Source: Gamarada debralockiae
Lineage: Eukaryota; Ascomycota; Leotiomycetes; Helotiales; Hyphodiscaceae
Reading direction: 5' to 3'
Assembly: GCA_002803225.1 (NCBI GenBank)
Contig: NXFV01001733.1
Span: forward strand, 105,659-169,658
DNA: 64,000 nt
The notes beneath the pieces were generated by a model, which saw only the letters and a list, made by a program, of their open reading frames with translations, had not been told where the DNA came from and made no database searches. Shown here piece after piece: positions 49,215-59,611 of the stretch (its first letter is position 1; each line of letters opens with the position of its first letter). The position numbers were made by a program, and so were the translations under genes.

Positions 49215-50267
49215 ATGCCTCCACGAATACATCCGCCCTCAAAGGCAATATCCTCCCTTCTCCGCCGTCAACGACCTCTTCCCAAACGCCAATATGCCAC
49301 CGCAGCAGCAGCCTATACTCCCGCCCCCTCCCATTCCCAAATAAACCGCACCTCCCCCCCAATCGCCCGCTACCCCACCACGCAACCACCCTCCTACAAG
49401 CCCCCGGAGTTCCGGAAATCCCAACTCCTACGCTCGTACGCCTCCCTCCTACGCTCCACACCCCTAATGCTCCTCTTCCAACACAACAATCTCAAATCCA
49501 GCGAATGGGTTGGCATTAGACGCGAACTCGCTATCGCTCTCCGAAAGGTAGATGAGGCGAGAGTAGCTGCTGGACATGAGCCAGAGAACTTGGCGGATGG
49601 CATTAAGTTACAGATTATAAAGACGGGCATGTTCGCTACTGCTTTGAAGATCGTGGAGTTTTATAAGCCTGGGGAAAAGGATATGGGGACAGCGAGATTG
49701 GATCCTACGGACCCGTCGACGCCTAGTTCGGCCAGTATGCCGACTTATAGCTCGAAGGGCGAGGAGTTGACGCATACGTTGTCGAAGGCTGCGCATGATG
49801 CTATTGCGAATATGAAGACTGCGCATGAGTTAGATCCTTTGTTATCGGGGCCTTTGGTGCTGCTCACATTCCCGACTGTGAGCCCGCAGTATATGAAGAC
49901 TGCGTTGTCGATTCTGTCGCCTAGTCCGCCAAACTTTCCTGCGCCGACGAGGAGGGCGAATCCGGGGTGGCATGATCCGAGTGTGCAGGCTGGTGTGCAG
50001 AAGTTGTTACTGTTGGGTGCGAGAGTGGAGGGCAAGGTGTTTGATGTTGAGGGCACGAAATGGGTTGGTGGTATTGAAGGTGGTATAGAGGGATTGAGAG
50101 GACAGTTGGTGGCTATGTTGCAGAGTATTGGTGGTGGGTTGACGAATACATTGGAGAGTGCTGGGAAGAGCTTGTATTTCACTGTTGAGGGACGACGGAC
50201 TATGTTGGAGGATGAAGAGAAGGGGACTTCAGGGGAAGCTGCTAAGGAAGAACTGAAAGCGGAATAA
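49215..50267 (+). CDS. MRPL11: Mitochondrial large ribosomal subunit protein uL10m
   Basis: Stalk-base protein of the mitochondrial large subunit, anchoring the bL12m copies. It is a single coding exon of 350 residues. The N-terminus is a basic presequence (MPPRIHPPSKAISSLLRRQR, then PLPKRQYATAAAAYTP). The body starts with the family-typical FRKSQLLRSYASLLRSTPLM, LLFQHNNLKSSEWVGIRREL, and continues LKIVEFY. A C-terminal region of glycine-containing helices (GGIEGLRGQLVAMLQSIGGG) follows. The frame stays open upstream to 49149, but that stretch starts with GTG and coincides with a probable leader intron, so ATG 49215 is preferred. Confidence 0.88.
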   Translation: MPPRIHPPSKAISSLLRRQRPLPKRQYATAAAAYTPAPSHSQINRTSPPIARYPTTQPPSYKPPEFRKSQLLRSYASLLRSTPLMLLFQHNNLKSSEWVGIRRELAIALRKVDEARVAAGHEPENLADGIKLQIIKTGMFATALKIVEFYKPGEKDMGTARLDPTDPSTPSSASMPTYSSKGEELTHTLSKAAHDAIANMKTAHELDPLLSGPLVLLTFPTVSPQYMKTALSILSPSPPNFPAPTRRANPGWHDPSVQAGVQKLLLLGARVEGKVFDVEGTKWVGGIEGGIEGLRGQLVAMLQSIGGGLTNTLESAGKSLYFTVEGRRTMLEDEEKGTSGEAAKEELKAE

Positions 50268-50410
50268 AAAGAAGGGGCCATTGGGAGAGGCGTCTAAGGA
50301 GACATCGAAAAGACATGATGCACCATGTCGCCATTGTATTCTATGTAAAGTCTACGTCTAGTGTATATCATAGACCATATATCATGTTCTCATAACTCCA
50401 TTCTCCCGTC

Positions 50411-51985
50411 TCAGGGTGCAGGCATATCTTTCTCCCTCAGTTCTAGCTTCGCATTCATCCCCACAATACACCTAACCAGATCCCAATCCCCATTATTCCC
50501 AACCCAATCACAAACCACAATCCCCGTACTCCCATCCCCAACAGCCTTCCTCTCATCCCCTACATCCGGATTCCAAAGCGCACTCGAATCATTATGCCTC
50601 CTGCAAAGATGATCCACAATCGCCGGATTGACCTTCACCGCAATCCTATCCGGCCAGCAATTCGCTCTCCAGAAATTACTCGCGCTCAAAAAGTTTATGA
50701 AGAATGGCTGTTTCGCTGCTTCCGCTGCAGCAGCATTCATGTCCGCTGGTAGTGGACAAACAGCTTGGGCAGCCTTCACAAGGTGGTCTGTGGAGAACCC
50801 GATCTTCTTCTCTATATTCTCGCTCTCTGCTACCTCATAGAAGTCTTGCACGCGGATCTCGCCAGAAGAACACATCCCGTCAGCGCAATTATCTGGCCAG
50901 CTTTCGGCATCGATACACCAGCCCGATCCATTGTTCTCTCCTTTCAGGGAATCATCCAGCGCAAATCTCCGGATGATAACCACTTTCTTGCGGGCTTCTC
51001 CTAGTGTTGGGATGCGGTTCTCCGTAAACCAACGAGCAGGATCCGTAGCGTAGTGATCATGTAGTATCTTGCTTAATTGCTGGTCCGTAGCCTTCCCCAC
51101 TCCTTCACGCTTCAGTGATATGATGACCGTCTCGCTGGGATTGGCATCTAAGAAGGCAAAGACATGGTTTATCAGATTGCGGAAATATTTATTGCCCGTG
51201 AGAGAGACAGGAAATGCGCTATGCACAAGTATAAGGCCATCTTTAGAAGCATTGTCTGGCTTCTCGGGCTGGACTCGTATATCGAGGAAGCGAACACCAT
51301 TGTTGAGCTGCTCTTTCACGCTGACAGCTTGGCAGCGAACCGATGGCAGAGCTGTATGGTATGTAGGTGAGTTGTGGGTGCCGGGTATGCTGAGTGCAGA
51401 TAGAGGCGTGTCATTCTTGAGCCTGCCCATCCAAGACTCGAGTTTCGCAGAGGAGAAGAGCGCGAGGTATGAGGTTTTCGGGAGGTGGACGGCTGTGAAT
51501 TCGAAGTGTGGATCGGGAGAGAGAGGAGTCAGGATTGTAGAGCGCTCTGATGGAGTTGGCGTATCGACCCTGTATCTCTGGCCGTCGACTTCAAAGGTCA
51601 ATCGCAAAATCTCCTTTGGATTGGGTTGTATATCCGTGGTCTTCGTCTCGAAAGCACCAATTGGGATGGAGACATCTTGGTGAGTGAAACTCTCGGCGTG
51701 AAGGGCAAGTTGGGGTGAAGTTGGGCCCGTAGAATTGCTCATAAGACCAGTGAAGGTCCTGGTGATGTTCGTGATGTTGGCGAGGCTGACGAATCCATCG
51801 TCAACAGTTTGTGGCGCTTCAAAGCGTTCTAGGAGTTTCAACTCAATAAGGCTGACCGTCAGGTTGCGTATTGTCAAGGCTGGAAGGGCCATGGTGTCAA
51901 TTGATGAGGAAGAGGAGAATTGGGTGAACTTAGGGGTATTAAAGGCATTTCGTATTTGTTTTGGGATGTGTTGGAAGTTGGGCAT
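50411..51985 (-). CDS. Phosphatidylinositol-specific phospholipase C-like protein (PI-PLC X domain)
   Basis: Single-exon protein of 524 residues with a PI-PLC X-type catalytic domain of the bacterial/GPI-cleaving kind, without EF-hand, Y or C2 domains. The N-terminal 190 residues form a beta-rich region of unknown role (LTVSLIELKLLERFEAPQTV). The catalytic domain begins at about residue 180. It has SIPGTHNSPTY with the first active-site histidine, VRFLDIRVQ with the metal- or arginine-contact region, LILVHSAF with the second histidine, and ETVIISLKREG. No signal peptide or membrane segment is clear, so it is probably intracellular. The first ATG gives MPNFQHIPKQ; an internal ATG at residue 32 (MALPALTIRNL) could be the real start. 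Substrate is inferred from the fold. Confidence 0.88.
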   Translation of the reverse strand: MPNFQHIPKQIRNAFNTPKFTQFSSSSSIDTMALPALTIRNLTVSLIELKLLERFEAPQTVDDGFVSLANITNITRTFTGLMSNSTGPTSPQLALHAESFTHQDVSIPIGAFETKTTDIQPNPKEILRLTFEVDGQRYRVDTPTPSERSTILTPLSPDPHFEFTAVHLPKTSYLALFSSAKLESWMGRLKNDTPLSALSIPGTHNSPTYHTALPSVRCQAVSVKEQLNNGVRFLDIRVQPEKPDNASKDGLILVHSAFPVSLTGNKYFRNLINHVFAFLDANPSETVIISLKREGVGKATDQQLSKILHDHYATDPARWFTENRIPTLGEARKKVVIIRRFALDDSLKGENNGSGWCIDAESWPDNCADGMCSSGEIRVQDFYEVAESENIEKKIGFSTDHLVKAAQAVCPLPADMNAAAAEAAKQPFFINFLSASNFWRANCWPDRIAVKVNPAIVDHLCRRHNDSSALWNPDVGDERKAVGDGSTGIVVCDWVGNNGDWDLVRCIVGMNAKLELREKDMPAP

Positions 51986-52330
51986 TCTATTAGAGCTTGG
52001 CTGGACTTGGCTCGAGCTTTGATAGGCTGTGCGGGGTCAATTTGGAGGGGTAGCAGAGAAATTCACAGAATTCAGGACTTCAATATGGTTGAACATCTGA
52101 ATGAACTATTTGACAGGAATTTTTCAACTGCAGCTGTTTTCGAAATCAGAAGTGGAAGGTCCTGGACTTTGTTCAAAAAGGAAAGCACAATTCAGTGCTG
52201 GACACCACCTGCTTGACTTTCTCACAGCACAACTTTACAGACAGGGTTGTGCATTGTGAAGATCCGGAATCAATTCTTTATTGAGGTATATATAAATTCT
52301 TACATCAGAAAATATCCTTTCCGAAATCCT
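51986..52330. promoter_or_regulatory. Intergenic region upstream of the PI-PLC-like gene
   Basis: About 345 bp between two minus-strand genes. It holds the promoter of the PI-PLC-like gene and the 3' end of the reductase. No other feature is seen. Confidence 0.5.
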
Positions 52331-53452
52331 TTACTCGTCATCTCCAAAGAAAACTTTAACAGGCAACCAGGCGTCTCCGCAGACCTTGAAACGATCTGGA
52401 AGGTTGTCCAGCTTCTTCACTTCCTCAGGTGTTAACTCCCAGCCATCAAGCTGGAAGTTGTTCTGAATACGCGACGGTGTAACAGACTTGGGGATGACAG
52501 ACCAGCCCTTTTGAATACCCCATGCAAGGAGGACTTGTGCTGGTGTCTTGCCTTTCGCCTCTGCTATAGCTTTGAGGGTCTGGTCGTTGTGCAGAGGCGA
52601 GTCGGTGCTTCCGAGACAAGAGTATCCAGTGGTGTGGATGCCCTTCGAGGTGTTGTACGCGACAAGCTTGGGAGAGGGGTTGTTGGGGTGGAGCTCGATC
52701 TGGTTGACAGCTGGGACGATCTGTGAACGGGTCAGAAGGTGCAGTAAGGGCAGTAAACTATCGCATACCTTTGTAGATGGGTCATTGAGGAGCTTCTCCA
52801 GGTTCCTAATACCAAAGTTTGAGACTCCAATTGCCCTAACTTTACCAGTAGCAGGCAACTTCTGCATCTCTTGCCACGTGTTTATGAAGTTCCAATCTGG
52901 GTAGTGCTTCTTCAGATCGCTGGGGTCCGTCGAGGAAGGCCAGTGCATGAGGTACAGATCAACGTAGTCTGTGCCGAGCGACTTCAGCGAAGAGTCAATT
53001 CCCTCTTGAACGCGCTTGTGCCATGGGTTGTCAAGCTTGGTGGTAAGGAAAATCTCAGATCGTGGTACTCCAGAAGCCTTGATTCCGGCTCCGACCTCAG
53101 CCTCGTTTCCATAAGCAAGCTATATCTTGATCAGAGCTTATACTTCATACGTAGGGGTCTTCTTACTAACCGCAGTGTCGATGTGTCGATATCCAGCCTT
53201 AAGCGCAGCCTCCACTGCGTGTTCAACCTCTCCAGGCTTAGATTGCCAAGTACCCAAACCAATAGCTGGGATCTTGGCTCCAGTGTTGAGAGCAAAAGTC
53301 TTTCTATTGAGAGGAGCGTGTGAGCTATAATAGCGTGGTTTTACGAATTGTGAGGTAAGGCTCCCGAGTCTCCGCAGACTTCTGCTTTGACATGAATTGG
53401 TTGCAGTGGAGAGGCAGTTTGGGAGGGGAACTTACTCTGTAACTTTGGACAT
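52331..53452 (-). CDS. Aldo-keto reductase (Gcy1/Ypr1-like)
   Basis: NADPH-dependent carbonyl reductase of about the usual length (303 residues). Exons: 53436-53452 (17 nt), 53171-53324, 52769-53119 and 52331-52720. The active-site tetrad is complete: D55, Y60, K85 and H116 (HIDTALAYGNE, LTTKL, YLMHWP). The NADPH-binding segment [15 protein letters not shown] lies near the C-terminus. The first exon codes only MSKVT plus part of a codon. The remaining junctions all keep phase; ALAYGNE across the 53171/53119 junction is strong support. The intron order is like other fungal glycerol dehydrogenase or D-arabinose reductase genes. Physiological substrate is not deducible. Confidence 0.93.
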
Positions 53453-54226
53453 TTTTGCGGTGGCTTTCAGTATGAGATAGTTCTAGAGTGGGGGATGAGT
53501 GGGAGGATATCGCAGAGAAAATCTGGGAGACGCCTCGATACTTATAGCTCATTCGAAAAAGCTCCGATAATGGGAAGGGGAAGCTAATCCTTGTTAAAGA
53601 AGGAAAGAAATGACGCGAGTCTTGGGATTCGAGCAGAGGCACAAGATCTATTCATGCAGCACTACGCCACTTCGAGTAATTCAGAGAATCTCCCACTGTC
53701 CGTCCTTGTGTCAAAGCAGCAGCTCAGAAGATAATCCGAAACTCGTCCGAAGCGCGATGAGGGGCTTGGAGGGGCAGTCGCGGAGTGGCGGGTGGAGCTT
53801 GAATCAGCAAAATTAGGCTGAATGGAGAGAGAGGGTCCGAAATGTCTTTCCGCCATGCGCACGAATCATATTGAGGGAAAGCCGCAACAGCATTGACGTA
53901 GCCTTTCGGAAAGCCTTTCTCTGGGAGAAACACCGGAGCTTCTCTGTGCAGGCACCATACGCAAGATTTATAAGATAGTTGATGTTTTATCTCAAAGTTG
54001 CCACAAATCTGGAGCGAGATGGAAGAAGCCCGTGATGAAAAATAAGTCCGATTTTCAATCCACCGCCTTCTTATTGGAGAAGGCGGTGAGAGTGCCAAAA
54101 TTTATCCGTCCAATATTCACACACCCGGTGTCTTTCAAACCTCTTCTTCCATCCACCTCGAACTTGACAGCCTCGTTCTTCGTGTAGCTGGGAAAAGAAC
54201 ACCAATTCGCAATCTTTCTTCCAATC
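53453..54226. promoter_or_regulatory. Divergent intergenic region with a 10-bp-stem hairpin
   Basis: About 770 bp between the divergent aldo-keto reductase and the NIP30-like gene. At 54061-54088 there is a perfect inverted repeat: CACCGCCTTC and GAAGGCGGTG separated by an 8-nt loop that contains ATTGG, an inverted CCAAT box. It lies about 140 bp upstream of the NIP30-like ATG. Confidence 0.5.
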
Positions 54227-55006
54227 ATGTCTTCAGGCTTTGTCTCTGGAGGTACAAACGATGAACCCACCAAACGGAGTGATGAATGGCTTACTGCGCA
54301 GCAAGAAATCGAAGCAAATCGTCAACGCAAGGCCATAGAGGCGCGCCAATCCGATGGCAGGAGCTTGTACGACACTTTGAAAGCAAATGAAGGTATTTCT
54401 GGGAGTCAAAATCCCCACCATTAATTCTATCTTGGTGCTTGGGCTGATCACTTAGTGGTGCGTCGATGAATAGTTGCCAAACAAGAAGCATTCGAAGAAG
54501 CAAATAGACTAAAGAACCAATTCCGCTCACTTAACGAGGATGAGGTCGAATTCTTGGATTCCATACTGGAGAGCACCCGGGCCGAAGAGGAGAGAGTGAA
54601 ACGAGAGACTGCGGAAGGATTGGAACAATTCAGAAGACAACAAGAAGAAGTCGATAAGAAGGCGCGGAGAGGTAGCGATGGCGCACAAGCGGACGAAGGG
54701 TCTCCTGCGGCCGAAGAAGAGCAATGGGTTACCGGTGGACGAAAGCGCAAGCGAGCGAAAGAGAAAGAAGTGCTCAAGGGAGTGAAGATTAGGAGATCTT
54801 CGACGACCGAGCAAGCTACCGACTCGACTCCTTCAATTGCACAAGCTTCATCTTCGAGTTCACCGACCAAGAAAATGACCGAGAGCACAAAGTCTACAGC
54901 CCCGGTACAACCAAAACCAACAGCTTCCGCTTCGGCCGAGACGACGCTACCTGCTCCTGCAAAGACTGGTTTGGGTTTGGTCGACTATGGATCAGATGAT
55001 GATTGA
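54227..55006 (+). CDS. FAM192A/NIP30-domain protein
   Basis: Small nuclear protein of the FAM192A (PIP30/NIP30) family; animal members bind the proteasome activator PA28-gamma. Exons: 54227-54392 and 54474-55006, giving 232 residues. The conserved N-terminal domain reads SGFVSGGTNDEPTKRSDEWL, with QEIEANRQRKAIEARQSDGR, and across the splice site KANEVAKQEAFEEANRLKNQ, followed by FRSLNEDEVEFLDSI. A charged coiled helix and a basic patch (GGRKRKRAKEKEVLKGVKIR) follow, likely a nuclear localisation signal. A serine/proline-rich tail ends in the conserved LGLVDYGSDDD. The fungal partner is not known to me. Confidence 0.88.
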
Positions 55007-55759
55007 TAAATCTTCTCTAGCATGGCGTTGATCTTCAATGCAAAGTCCATTCAGTCAAACATATTTCTCCTTCAGTTGTGTTACTCGCATGAATAATCTT
55101 TAGCACTTTGTTCTCCTGAATCCGCGACTTTATGTTAATCATCAGAAGTAGCAAACCCGTGTAGAAGAATGTTTAACTTCACACTCTATTCACTCAGACC
55201 GTCGACAGATCTGCATACTTATTCACGGTTTTTCGCCGCACTCTATAAAAGATGACAACAGTGCAAGAAATTGCCCATCAATTGCAATATGCATGGCAGG
55301 GGGTTTCTAAGAGGCCTGGGCATAGTGATGACCAAGTGGTGGTCGGTATGCAAGCTTGGACTTCGAACTTGCCAATTTTCCTTAAGCTAAGGATAATTTG
55401 TCGAGCTACAAAGTGTCATGTTGAGTTTTAGGAGAAACAAATAAGGGAGCAAGTACGATATCGATAAAAACATACTACATCTCCAGCAAGCTGCTCACAA
55501 TAGCATCTGTCGGTGATTGACTCGAGTTTCTGTAGTACTTCTTCCGAGACTCGATCTGGTCCAGTTGAGCGGCAGTGCACTTGGGTCTCATTCAAGTAAG
55601 GCGTCTTGATGCGTTTGTGGGATTTCCCATTGGCTTTGTGGTCCTGAAAATATACTCATTAAGTCTTTACAACTTTGTTATCTTTCACGTTCTGAAAAGG
55701 CCACCTGTAGAGCTCAATGCACTATAGTCAATGCTCAAAATACGAAAGATCCCACGCTC
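55007..55759. other. Intergenic region before the Tc1/mariner relic
   Basis: About 750 bp with no gene. The sequence becomes richer in A and T toward the transposon relic. No clear terminal inverted repeat of that element could be located here. Confidence 0.45.
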
Positions 55760-56710
55760 TTATCCCAATTCTTCATATGGCCATCCAGCTCACAGTTTCC
55801 ATGACCATCTTAGCCCCCTCCTCAGTAACAGGTATCGGCACCCGAACCTCATCACCATAAATCTGCACCTACAACTTCTTCTTACCCTTCATTTCACAAT
55901 TGAACAGATACCAAGAATTCGCAGTTCGCTTTCATACCATAATCCTGCATATTGTTAAAGCTGACAACGCCATTTTTCGTTGCGTGTGCTGTATAAATAG
56001 GGGCGTTGTCTTACATGAATACCATGCCTAGTTCTTATGTCTTAGGGATTTGGTCCTCAAGAACATTAATGTAAGAGGTAGCAGTGTACCTATGCTTTTT
56101 AGACTCTAATCACTCTCAAGAATGATTAGATCTAACTTGTGTATCTTCCTGTTCTACCACTAAATCACAGCCTAGACCATTACAGAGATATCCTCTCTTT
56201 TTTTATACGTTTGAACCATCTCCTTTTGCCACTTCTAGGCTGGGGTAGTAAATGCCTATTCCTGTACCCCGCTAGCCCTGCGTTCCGCAGAACACTCATC
56301 TGTCTAAATATTATCACAGAAGTCTCTCTGTCTAATGCTCCTAAGCTTTGCACCAGTTGTACCTCTTCTTTGCTACTTCAGGGGTAAGGTATGGCCGCTT
56401 CTTATAGCGCCAGTGGTGGATCCTATGCTTCTTGTGTAGCTGGCGGATAGTATCATTACTAATTTTGGACTAAAAGTGCTCTCTAATCTCCTTGAACGAG
56501 CATTTGGGGTTCTTTTGATTATATAAAAGGATATCACATAAAGTACGTTGTAAATATCTTGGCCGCGCACTAGAACGTAGTTGGTTTTGCCTTTGTTGCG
56601 ATAGATAGGTCGAGTAAGAGGGTACTTCGAATTGTCGATTTAGGGAGTCTTAGATCTTTTGCGATACACGCCTTATTTCGACCCTTGTTGTACTTTCTAA
56701 CTATTTTTTT
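55760..56710 (-). mobile_element. Degenerate Tc1/mariner transposase relic
   Basis: Read on the minus strand, broken frames match a Tc1/mariner transposase in order. A helix-turn-helix segment (GRNKACIAKDLRLPKSTIRS) lies near 56,690-56,600. Next comes YKKRPYLTPEVAKKRYNWCK near 56,400-56,350. The first catalytic aspartate context is TDECSAERRAS near 56,300, and the second is DNAPIYTAHATK near 56,010-55,980. Stops replace expected residues: TAG just before TDEC (expected tryptophan), TAG after WCKA (expected tryptophan) and TAA before DNAP (expected glutamine). These are C-to-T or G-to-A transitions, as produced by RIP. Frames also shift. The third catalytic residue is not readable and the ends are approximate. 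The element is clearly inactive. Confidence 0.72.
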
Positions 56711-56927
56711 CTCTTAAATATAGACTCAAATCCTCCCCAGGCTTTCGATTGCTGCTTATTAGACCTAGGGGGCGTCGTGGTGTTACCATTTTTGGCGATG
56801 GAAGAGAAGGTGTTAAAAGGGGGAGACGCGATTTTTCGCGTGAAACACGAACGCACACTGTAAATACACGCTACCCCACTCACTACCTTCCTCGTTTTCT
56901 CATCATTCACAACTAGTCTCAAATCCA

Positions 56928-57899
56928 ATGTTCAATCTTCGCACACATCTCACATTCTGCGCAAAGCGCGATCTGGCTCACGTGCTACGGCGCAATACAA
57001 TCCCACATTTTGCTTATCCGCGCATCGCCAAACTTTCTTCCACTTCTTCCTTCTCGTCACCATCACGGCCCTTGGCCACCCACCGTCCCATCGCCATGTC
57101 CGTACCAGCACAGCCAGTCACATCAGTGTCCATCCGTACAATACATATACAGCCCAGCCACAACGACTTCCGCGAGATCAACATGATCGAGGAGTCGCTC
57201 AACGACCCGACCCTGGGGCCCGACACGCCATGGGGCTTTGCCGTGTATCGCGTAGCTTACGGCGAGCATGCAAACGTCTTATGGGCGCCCACGCTGGCGC
57301 TGCTCGCTCATGAAGTGTAATCCACACTGCAACTCTCCGGCAAGACTGATACATTGCTCCCGCGGCACCAGCTGGTGGTAATAGATGACCGGGCACGCTT
57401 TGAGGGCGTGACATCGCACGAGATCCGGGATCACTTCAAGGCATGGGCGGCTGACGAGTTGGAGGCGCGTCTGGTAAAGCGGCCAAGCATGCAAGAGAAG
57501 GAGAGCATCCAGGCCAGCTGCAAGGGGAAGCCCGGTCCTGACTGGGGACTCGGCGCTCGGTACAACTTCTGCCTGTTCGTGGACGACATCTGCCTGGAGT
57601 CGCTAGATCAGATGAGGTGGCCGGTTATTAAGCTGTTGTGGAAACAGTAGGGACCACTAGTGCCAAAGGAGAGGAACTATACTGTTGATCCTGGCTTTGA
57701 GGGCGGGCAGACCGACGACGAGGAGGAGGACGTGGGATGGATGTATGTGGAGGTTGCTGACTGTTCGACTATGTATGGCAGACTGTTTGAGGCAAGTTGG
57801 TGGTATGATGAGTATCGGAGGCCGCCAGGGTTAGAAAGGACGTTTGAGGGCTATTACCGGGATTTTGGAGGAAGGGAAATAGTGCGCGGGACTAGCTGA
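56928..57899 (+). pseudogene. Uncharacterised fungal protein gene interrupted by a premature TAG
   Basis: Unknown function; it resembles an orphan ascomycete family whose members start their conserved part with WGFAVYR. The frame from 56928 runs to GAA at 57312-57314. A 57-nt intron (GTGTAA donor, CTGAT branch, CACCAG acceptor, 57315-57371) removes a TAA and rejoins in phase (AHE-LVVIDD). The frame then continues with SHEIRDHFKAWAADELEARL and ARYNFCLFVDDICLESLDQM until TAG at 57648-57650. The same frame stays open and coding-like to 57899 (EEEDVGWMYVEVADCSTMYG, WWYDEYRRPPGL). The single TAG follows CAG and may come from a C-to-T or G-to-A change. The first 55 residues are basic and could be a presequence; an inner ATG at 57096 is an alternative start. 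The protein would be truncated unless read through. Confidence 0.6.
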
Positions 57900-57912
57900 A
57901 GCAGTTTCCTTC

Positions 57913-59306
57913 TTGATAACTATTCTGGTCGCCCTCATCACCGACTGTTTGGGATTTGTGCACGCAACCTCTCTCCGGTGGGCTTGGTATCGCGAATATC
58001 GGCTGCATTTCAACACGAACATCAGACTGTTCAACAGTGCCCGCAGACGGGCCCCAAACAGATGGCTTGCAAATTTGATTTTCATCACTTCTCTCATTCT
58101 TTGCTATGCCGCTACTTCCTAGGTGTTCGTCCATGGTATTATTGCTGATGATTCGGATGGAACACTTTGCCCAGTCTTGGGAGATGAAGATTCAGATTGT
58201 TGGAATTCTTTTGGCACAGTGAACACATATGCGAACGGCATGGCGATATCAGCTCTCGGTCTCGGCTTGCCTGGACAAAACTGTCATTTGGACTTGGTGT
58301 TTATTGTCGTCGTCTAAGTTGATCTCAACATGGAGCTCGAATCCTCTGAACAACTGTTTAGCGCTTTTACACCAAAGCCTTGAACTCGAACACCGGACCG
58401 GGCGTTGCATGTCCTCTGTACACGAAGTGTACATGGCATCTGAGCCTAGAAGACCATCAGCACGGCAAAAAAAGTGCAAGGGCTGCGAACCGCGCAGTTC
58501 TCTACGTTACCATCTTTGTCTGGACACTGGCCATTCTCGCATTCATTTGGGCGCTAGTCTTGGCATTTATCACAAGAAACACAGTGCACCTGAGTGGCGC
58601 ATCGCGGACCGTATTCTGTTGAGGACTACACAAATAATTACCAAAATATGGTTCCGCTGTACAGGTCACCCGATGGAAACAATTACCTATCTACTATCCA
58701 TTTTCCCTGGAGCATTCAAATCCTCTGCGGGATTCCCTTCGTCTCTGCTATCCAGGGAGCACAAACTATGGGACTCCATTGCATCGAACTTTTAGTCAAC
58801 ATGTCTCGAGACGAAGACGTCTGGAGGGCCGCGTATCGCAAAGAGCATATGTCCGGCAGAACAGTTTCGAAAATCAAAGGAACTCGAGTGACTTCAAGCG
58901 CTTTCAAGTCAGCTGGCAGAATGGAGCGCTATTCGCTTCGAAACCCGTTTTGCACTGGCTTTTGGGTCAAAGTCTATTAGAGTCTATCACACTATATGCC
59001 GATCTCGCATTATATGAGTTCGACATGATTTACATACGCGTCTTCGTATTCGGTATCTTCGCTACGGCACTTGCTATATTTGAGACCTATCTTGCGTACC
59101 GAAGACCCAAAGGAAGTCAGCCAGCGGCTTGGGGCCATTTCCAGAGACTTGCGGACCTCATTGACGACTGGAATGTTGGTTCGCGGGGAGATCTCTGGTG
59201 GGGTGATGAAGGATTGAACCATGATGGGGTGCGTCATGCTGGAACAAGCGGGGTTCTGAGCATCTTGGACCTATACAGATGGACTCGTTTTACGCTGGAG
59301 ATGTGA
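57913..59306 (+). pseudogene. Decayed multi-pass membrane protein gene
   Basis: Fragments in three phases spell a large fungal membrane protein. 57913-58119 has a hydrophobic helix and LRWAWYREYRLHFNTNIRLF. A TAG at 58120-58122 interrupts the frame, which continues to TAA at about 58315 (NTYANGMAISALGLGLPGQ). A further block at 58,520-58,620 has VLYVTIFVWTLAILAFIWAL. Next is 58660-58980 (GLHCIELLVNMSRDEDVWRA), and then, after a one-base shift near 58,890, 58,900-59306 (ASKPVLHWLLGQSLLES, SQPAAWGHFQRLADLIDDWN, GVRHAGTSGVL). The last motifs occur in an uncharacterised ascomycete family as I recall it. The 5' end abuts the previous broken gene. At least one stop and two frame changes make it a pseudogene. 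Confidence 0.6.
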
Positions 59307-59611
59307 TTCACGAACAAAACTTGATTTCGGGAGTGGGAAAATCAAGAAACGTATATGTCGTAAGCTTCCAATTTGGAGATGTCACGAGGAAGGGCATGAA
59401 TAATGAGTAGGCAACATAGCATTCAAGAAACTATTTGCTTGGCCAAATATGTCACAGCAAAGAGATTTAGTTCATCAATATTCGAACAGCGAGTGAGTCC
59501 AAATTTGCGCCAGCAACCATCCATTCCCTGATTACCTCACTTTAATGAAAGGCTGTGAGGCTGCCCACGCCGAAAGCCAAGAGAAAAGTACAAAGGAAAT
59601 ATGTGAGAACT
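59307..59611. other. Short intergenic region, no gene seen
   Basis: About 305 bp at the right edge of the eroded patch, before the 3' end of the conserved minus-strand gene. Confidence 0.45.

Noticed and set aside
57318..57320. In-frame TAA in the WGFAVYR-type gene taken as a nonsense mutation
   Set aside because: It lies inside a 57-nt intron with usable donor, branch site and acceptor, and splicing keeps the frame.
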